8,793 bases of DNA. Origin: Syntrophomonas sp. UBA4807 (GTDB lineage Bacteria; Bacillota; Syntrophomonadia; Syntrophomonadales; Syntrophomonadaceae). The notes beneath the pieces were generated by a model. That model had not been told where the DNA came from. It saw only the letters and a program-made list of their open reading frames with translations, and made no database searches. Within the stretch, counting starts at the first letter, position 1; every line of letters begins with the position of its first letter. Location of the stretch: positions 3,633-12,425 of the forward strand of contig DHGD01000131.1 of assembly GCA_002402575.1 (NCBI GenBank), written 5' to 3'. Made by a program: the position numbers and the translations under genes. Positions 5,944 to 8,793 of the stretch are shown here, piece after piece.

Positions 5944-6774
5944 ATGGCGCTCAGGATTATTACGGACAGCACCGCCTATCTGCCCGAGGCTATGCTGCGA
6001 CGCGAAGACATTCAGGTGGTTCCCTTGAATGTTATGATGCAGGGCAGGCAATATCGGGAGGGCATTGACCTCAGCAATCGGGAATGTTTTCAGACCATGC
6101 GCACCCAGCCGGTTTTTCCCACCACCTCGCAGCCCTCGGCAGGTGATTTTTTGGAGGTTTATCGTGCTCTGGACCCGGGCGATGAAGCTCTGGTGATTGT
6201 CATATCCTCACTCCTCTCGGGGACCTGGCATTCCGCCGAAATAGCCCAGGGGCTCTTAAACCGGACTGATGTAAAAATCCATGTTATCGACTCCTGGTCG
6301 ACTACCATAGGGTTAGCCCTGCAAATCATGCGCGTCTGTGAAATGCGCTTGGTAGGATACAGCACCAAAGCCATTCTGGCAGAATTAAAACGCCTGATTC
6401 CCCGAACCAACATTTTCTTTGTGGTGGATGATTTGGAATACCTGTCGCGAGGCGGACGCATTGGAGCAGCCGCCAAATATTTAGGCAATATGCTGCAAAT
6501 TAAGCCCATACTATACCTTCAGGAGGGCAAAATCGAGGTGTTTGACAAAATCCGCACCAAGCATAAAGCCGTAACGCGAATTGTCGAGGGCTTCGCCAAT
6601 CTGTCGCCACAGGCGGAGAAATTGGCGGTCACTCATGTCGACGCACCCGAAGAGGCTGAAGAATTAAGGCAGCGCTTGAGCGTGATCTTTTCCGGACCCA
6701 TCTATATACAGGAGACTGGCCCGGTGATTGGCTCCCATGTAGGCCCGGGCACCATTGGTCTGTCTTATTATTAA
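5944..6774 (+). CDS. DegV family protein (FakB-like fatty-acid-binding protein)
   Basis: 276 residues, the usual length for the family. Motifs in order: RIITDST (4-10), PTTSQPS (59-65), ISSLLSGTW (87-95), VIDSW (114-118), LEYLSRGGRIG (164-174), IKPIL (186-190) and GPVIGSHVGPGTIG (259-272). By analogy with characterised FakB proteins, T61, S92 and H265 would hold the carboxylate of a bound fatty acid. FakB presents that acid to the kinase FakA to make acyl-phosphate for phospholipid synthesis. No FakA gene is in the window, so the kinase partner, if any, lies elsewhere. ATG 5944 is 10 nt after AAGGGA; TTG 5938 is an in-frame alternative only 4 nt away. It has its own promoter and converges on the reductase gene with a 48-nt gap. 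Confidence 0.94.
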   Translation: MALRIITDSTAYLPEAMLRREDIQVVPLNVMMQGRQYREGIDLSNRECFQTMRTQPVFPTTSQPSAGDFLEVYRALDPGDEALVIVISSLLSGTWHSAEIAQGLLNRTDVKIHVIDSWSTTIGLALQIMRVCEMRLVGYSTKAILAELKRLIPRTNIFFVVDDLEYLSRGGRIGAAAKYLGNMLQIKPILYLQEGKIEVFDKIRTKHKAVTRIVEGFANLSPQAEKLAVTHVDAPEEAEELRQRLSVIFSGPIYIQETGPVIGSHVGPGTIGLSYY

Positions 6775-6822
6775 AGCGCATAAATGCATCAGCGGCTGGT
6801 CCGTGTGGCACATTTGCGCATA

Positions 6823-8352
6823 TTAATCTTTTTTCTCGCTGACAGCTGAATGATCGCGGCCGGTAAAATAATTATACCAGGCTGAGGTATGATACAGGTC
6901 CCAGTTGACCGGAGGTACATAAAGGTTTTCCAGCCGGCTCTCTTCGTGGTAAGCTTTGAGCATAGCATAGGCTTTTACCCAAATACATTTTTTTTGCCGG
7001 GGATATACCTCGCACCAGCCGTTAAAACTACCGCCGCAAGCTCCATTGCGTTGGTTTTTAGGGCATTGCGCCAGCGGGCACAGATACGCCATATCCAGCA
7101 AGGCACAATCGCCGCAATCCTGGCAGCCGTTGCCTATCACTTTGAGAAAGTGCTCCAGCCGGTATTTTTGCGGATTTTTATTCCCTTGATAGTATTTTTT
7201 TATGATGGGGAACAGATTGCCGCCAGGCTGGAAAAAAACCTTATGGAGCCAGCGCATCAGGCGGTAATTGGTGCTGACCGGGTACTCAGGCGCAAGACCG
7301 CTTCGGTTGACCGGGTTCTTGGTATTAAGTCCGTTGGCATCCGGTTCAAAATAATAAAAGCCGTTATGCTGAGGGTAATCGAACTCGGGTATCAGCTTCA
7401 TCCAGTCAGAGCTGAGTTCTTCCCCTTTATCGATGATGTATTTGACCTGTTCATATTTGAGGTTGTGTCCTCCCAGATGCACCCCGTCGAAGCCCATGCC
7501 TTTCATAAAGGCGTACATTTTGGCGGCTCGCAGCAGGCGAGCTCCGCTGCCTTTGTCCTCATCATTACGTTCCCGGTCGATTTGCTCTAAAAGCGTGTCG
7601 GTAACCACGCTGCCCGGCAGCTGGTTGGAGTTCATCATTTTAGCGGCGCCGAAAGGCAGGACATATATATTGCCCAGCACTGGCAGTTCGGGGCGGTAAA
7701 GCCTGACAAACTGCAAAGCCTCATGAAATTTGCGGGCATCGAAACCCAGCTGGGTTATTACAAAACGAGCGCCATGATCAATCTTTTTCTTAAGTTTATA
7801 ATATTGCGCCATCAGTTCGGCTTCACTGGCCTTAAACGGCGAAACTACGCAGCCGGGGAAAAAGTGTGTAGGCTGGCAGGGGCTGGGCTCCGCCGGGGAT
7901 GCGCTGTCGCTGTTATTCAAACTGTTTATTAAATCCAGCAGCTGCACCGGATCCAGGTCAAAAACCGGTCTGGCCCGGCCTTTAAATCCACTAGTAGGGT
8001 AGTCCCCGCTCATGACCAGGAGATTTTCCACGCCGGACCGCTCCAGGGCGTACAACTCGGACTCGATTTGATTGCGGTTTTTATCTTTACAGGTAAAATG
8101 AATAAGCGCCTCAATCCCTAGCTTTTGAATCTCTATTCCCAGGCAGGTGGCGGACAGGGCGGGTCTGCCCCCGGGGTTATCGGTGATGGTTACGGCGTGA
8201 ATGCTGCCGTCAGCAGCGGCTTGTGCAGCCGCTTTTACCGCATCTTGCTGGGATTTTTCATGCGCTCCCCGGCCTGGCACCAACTCCCAGGTTACACAGA
8301 AGCTGTTTTTATCCAGTAACGATTCTGCAAAGCGGCGATTTATCTGCTTCAC
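6823..8352 (-). CDS. Methylenetetrahydrofolate reductase with fused MetV-like Cys-rich C-terminal domain
   Basis: 509 residues, GTG start. Residues 1 to about 375 are a MetF-type TIM barrel: TWELVPGRG at 21-29 (E23, equivalent to the catalytic Glu of E. coli MetF), TITDNPGG at 55-62, HFTCKD at 85-90, LLVMSGDYP at 111-119 (RGD-like FAD motif) and FVITQLGFD at 197-205. Residues about 385-500 are the MTHFR C-terminal domain found in acetogen MetV subunits, with eight cysteines (410, 413, 416, 425, 430, 439, 447, 456) likely to bind zinc or Fe-S. The enzyme reduces methylene-THF to methyl-THF, for methionine synthesis or the Wood-Ljungdahl methyl branch. The electron donor is unknown. AAAAGGA sits almost against GTG 8352, but an in-frame stop nine bases upstream and no other good start support it. 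Divergent from the homocysteine methyltransferase gene. Confidence 0.92.
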   Translation of the reverse strand: MKQINRRFAESLLDKNSFCVTWELVPGRGAHEKSQQDAVKAAAQAAADGSIHAVTITDNPGGRPALSATCLGIEIQKLGIEALIHFTCKDKNRNQIESELYALERSGVENLLVMSGDYPTSGFKGRARPVFDLDPVQLLDLINSLNNSDSASPAEPSPCQPTHFFPGCVVSPFKASEAELMAQYYKLKKKIDHGARFVITQLGFDARKFHEALQFVRLYRPELPVLGNIYVLPFGAAKMMNSNQLPGSVVTDTLLEQIDRERNDEDKGSGARLLRAAKMYAFMKGMGFDGVHLGGHNLKYEQVKYIIDKGEELSSDWMKLIPEFDYPQHNGFYYFEPDANGLNTKNPVNRSGLAPEYPVSTNYRLMRWLHKVFFQPGGNLFPIIKKYYQGNKNPQKYRLEHFLKVIGNGCQDCGDCALLDMAYLCPLAQCPKNQRNGACGGSFNGWCEVYPRQKKCIWVKAYAMLKAYHEESRLENLYVPPVNWDLYHTSAWYNYFTGRDHSAVSEKKD

Positions 8353-8405
8353 TTCCTTTTAACAACTGCACTGCAGGCATAAATTCATAAATACCGGCCA
8401 TTACC

Positions 8406-8441
8406 CCCGGGCCTAACGCCAATGATTGTCCGAAGGCCGGG
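8406..8441 (-). promoter_or_regulatory. Stem-loop at the 5' end of the reductase mRNA leader
   Basis: On the plus strand, CCCGGGCCT (8406-8414) pairs with AGGCCGGG (8434-8441), giving eight base pairs with one bulged base. The loop contains a second short dyad, CAATGATTG (8420-8428). The structure would sit within a few nucleotides of the predicted start of the minus-strand transcript. No T-run follows, so it is not a terminator. It may stabilise the mRNA or be a regulatory element; the match to any known riboswitch is poor. Confidence 0.4.
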
Positions 8442-8447
8442 ATATAT

Positions 8448-8466
8448 TGAATTATAACATAATTCA
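8448..8466. promoter_or_regulatory. 19-bp palindrome over the reductase -10 box (candidate operator)
   Basis: TGAATTATAACATAATTCA has perfect 8-bp arms and a 3-bp centre. It fully covers the extended -10 box of the reductase promoter. It is not the LysR-type MetR motif, whose TGAA and TTCA half-sites are separated by only about five bases, nor a MetJ box. Confidence 0.5.
8451..8459 (-). promoter_or_regulatory. Extended -10 promoter of the reductase gene
   Basis: Read on the minus strand, TGTTATAAT is an exact extended -10 element (TG, one base, TATAAT). The -35 region is poor (TCATGA at 17-bp spacing, 8474-8479), as is usual for extended -10 promoters. Transcription should start near 8444, giving a leader of about 92 nt before GTG 8352. 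Confidence 0.6.
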
Positions 8467-8469
8467 GTT

Positions 8470-8483
8470 ATCATCATGATGAT
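8470..8483. promoter_or_regulatory. 14-bp perfect palindrome at the reductase -35 region
   Basis: ATCATCATGATGAT equals its own reverse complement. It lies 3 bp from the 19-bp palindrome and covers the -35 position of the reductase promoter. Together the two symmetric sites occupy nearly the whole core promoter, which suits a repressor or a pair of regulators. Confidence 0.45.
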
Positions 8484-8484
8484 T

Positions 8485-8554
8485 CGCGGCTAGCCCTGTA
8501 AATTGGGTAAATAGTCTGCCGGCAAAGGATACCATTGAGCCGGGTAGGGCCGCG
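8485..8554. repeat. Nested inverted repeat between the divergent promoters
   Basis: The outer arms are CGCGG (8485-8489) plus CCCT (8494-8497), pairing with AGGGCCGCG (8546-8554) and leaving a 4-base bulge CTAG. An inner stem pairs CCGGC (8519-8523) with GCCGG (8539-8543). It lies upstream of both predicted start sites, so it would not be in either mRNA leader. It could be a short structured RNA gene, a remnant of a dispersed repeat, or chance. Confidence 0.3.
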
Positions 8555-8625
8555 CAATTTCTCCGTAGATGGTCATGGCCGGCCGGCAAGGCATAATTGC
8601 TTATCAATATTAAAATGCGGTAAGG

Positions 8626-8631
8626 TATAAT
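8626..8631 (+). promoter_or_regulatory. -10 box of the homocysteine methyltransferase gene
   Basis: TATAAT is a perfect -10 hexamer 65 bp before the ATG at 8696. The -35 is weak: TTATCA (8601-8606) has a long 19-bp spacer. A start near 8638 leaves a leader of about 58 nt, too short for a SAM or cobalamin riboswitch. Confidence 0.5.
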
Positions 8632-8695
8632 ATACGGATAGTCGAGTTTTAAAGCCGGCGGGTCATGGGATTTTGCAAGAAAGGTATTGATTACC

Positions 8696-8793
8696 ATGAG
8701 ACAGCCAATCGGGCAACCCTATATTTTTGACGGAGCCATGGGAACTTATTATGCCAGCCGGGCCGCGAATCCGGTCAGCCCGTGTGAACTGGC
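8696..8793 (+). CDS. Homocysteine S-methyltransferase family protein, N-terminal fragment (cut by window end)
   Basis: Only the first 32 codons are present: MRQPIGQPYIFDGAMGTYYA and then SRAANPVSPCEL. The FDGAMGTYY motif is the hallmark start of homocysteine S-methyltransferase domains, as in MetH, BHMT and YitJ-type bifunctional enzymes. These bind homocysteine through zinc held by cysteines further downstream, not visible here. The family transfers a methyl group to homocysteine to give methionine. The Tyr-Tyr after GT recalls Clostridia and Bacillus proteins fused to a methylenetetrahydrofolate reductase, but the fusion cannot be seen. AGAAAGG lies 11 nt before the ATG, slightly long. The divergent partner makes methyl-THF, consistent with a joint role in methionine synthesis. 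Confidence 0.85.
   Translation, partial: MRQPIGQPYIFDGAMGTYYASRAANPVSPCEL

Larger units (their letters stand above)
8353..8695. other. 343-bp divergent regulatory region between reductase and methyltransferase genes
   Basis: From the reductase side it holds: CTGCACTGCAG (8366-8376), a perfect 11-bp dyad just before the reductase ribosome-binding site; the leader stem-loop (8406-8441); an extended -10 promoter (8451-8459); two palindromes (8448-8466, 8470-8483); a nested inverted repeat (8485-8554); four GCCGGC hexamers (8518, 8578, 8582, 8654), two of them in the similar strings CCGGCAAAGG and CCGGCAAGG; and a TATAAT for the plus-strand gene (8626-8631). I see no SAM, cobalamin or T-box riboswitch signature and no gene. 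Confidence 0.65.

Noticed and set aside
6776..6834. Possible terminator after degV (GCGCA-TA-AATG with CATTTGCGC, then six T)
   Set aside because: The stem has a two-base bulge and a 24-base loop, and the T-run starts nine bases after the stem, inside the reductase coding region.
6889..7590. 233-codon plus-strand open frame opposite the reductase gene
   Set aside because: It is the complement of conserved reductase sequence including the Cys-rich domain and has no ribosome-binding site or recognisable motif.
8478..8488. GATGATTCGCG resembling the start of a tetrahydrofolate riboswitch
   Set aside because: The match is limited to 11 bases; the partner strand with GGTGAATCATT and the central conserved core are missing, and the first half pairs with its own neighbour as a palindrome instead.
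8353..8695. SAM, cobalamin or T-box leader expected for methionine genes
   Set aside because: None of the conserved core sequences is present on either strand, and the predicted leaders are about 92 and 58 nt, too short.
8464..8697. 77-codon minus-strand open frame upstream of the reductase
   Set aside because: It covers the promoters, palindromes and nested repeat, overlaps the methyltransferase start codon and has no family resemblance.

Overview
The window (8,793 bp, roughly half G+C) looks like chromosomal DNA from a low-to-mid-GC anaerobic Gram-positive bacterium of the Clostridia, possibly a Syntrophomonas- or Peptococcaceae-like lineage. The reasons are the AAAGGAGG-type ribosome-binding sites, a DegV-family protein, a secreted protein with a copper-amine-oxidase-like N-terminal domain joined to a glucosaminidase domain, an acetate-uptake-type transporter, and a methylenetetrahydrofolate reductase carrying the cysteine-rich C-terminal domain seen in acetogen-type enzymes. 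The lineage is an inference; no rRNA or other marker is present.

Layout from left to right. (1) 33-848 (+) is a conserved-looking protein of unknown function with a Cys-rich tail. It converges, with a 6-nt gap, on 855-1352 (-), a MerR-type DNA-binding protein with a coiled coil and Trp-rich tail in place of a ligand domain. (2) 1353-1830 is a 478-bp stretch without a convincing gene. It holds a strong plus-strand terminator, inverted repeats and an orphan Shine-Dalgarno sequence. (3) 1831-2487 (+) is a SatP/YaaH acetate transporter. It shares a bidirectional terminator with 2567-3496 (-), a secreted glucosaminidase-like cell-wall hydrolase. (4) After a divergent intergenic region, 3807-5858 (+) is a membrane-anchored hybrid sensor kinase (PAS, HisKA, HATPase, receiver, HPt). 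(5) 5944-6774 (+) is a DegV/FakB-like fatty-acid-binding protein with its own consensus sigma-A promoter and a palindrome at the predicted transcription start. (6) 6823-8352 (-) is a single-chain MetF-like reductase with a MetV-like C-terminal domain. It is divergent from 8696-8793 (+), the start of a homocysteine S-methyltransferase cut off by the window end. Their shared 343-bp region carries paired palindromes over the reductase promoter and a hairpin in its leader.

The clearest functional pair is the last one: the reductase makes 5-methyl-tetrahydrofolate, and the methyltransferase family uses such a methyl group to make methionine from homocysteine. The other genes are single units with no shared pathway I can demonstrate. 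I see no rRNA, tRNA, CRISPR array, insertion sequence, phage gene or defence system. I do not see a whole new multi-gene system. The points most worth following are regulatory: the metF/methyltransferase intergenic region, the degV operator, and the plus-strand terminator lying beyond the merR-like gene.
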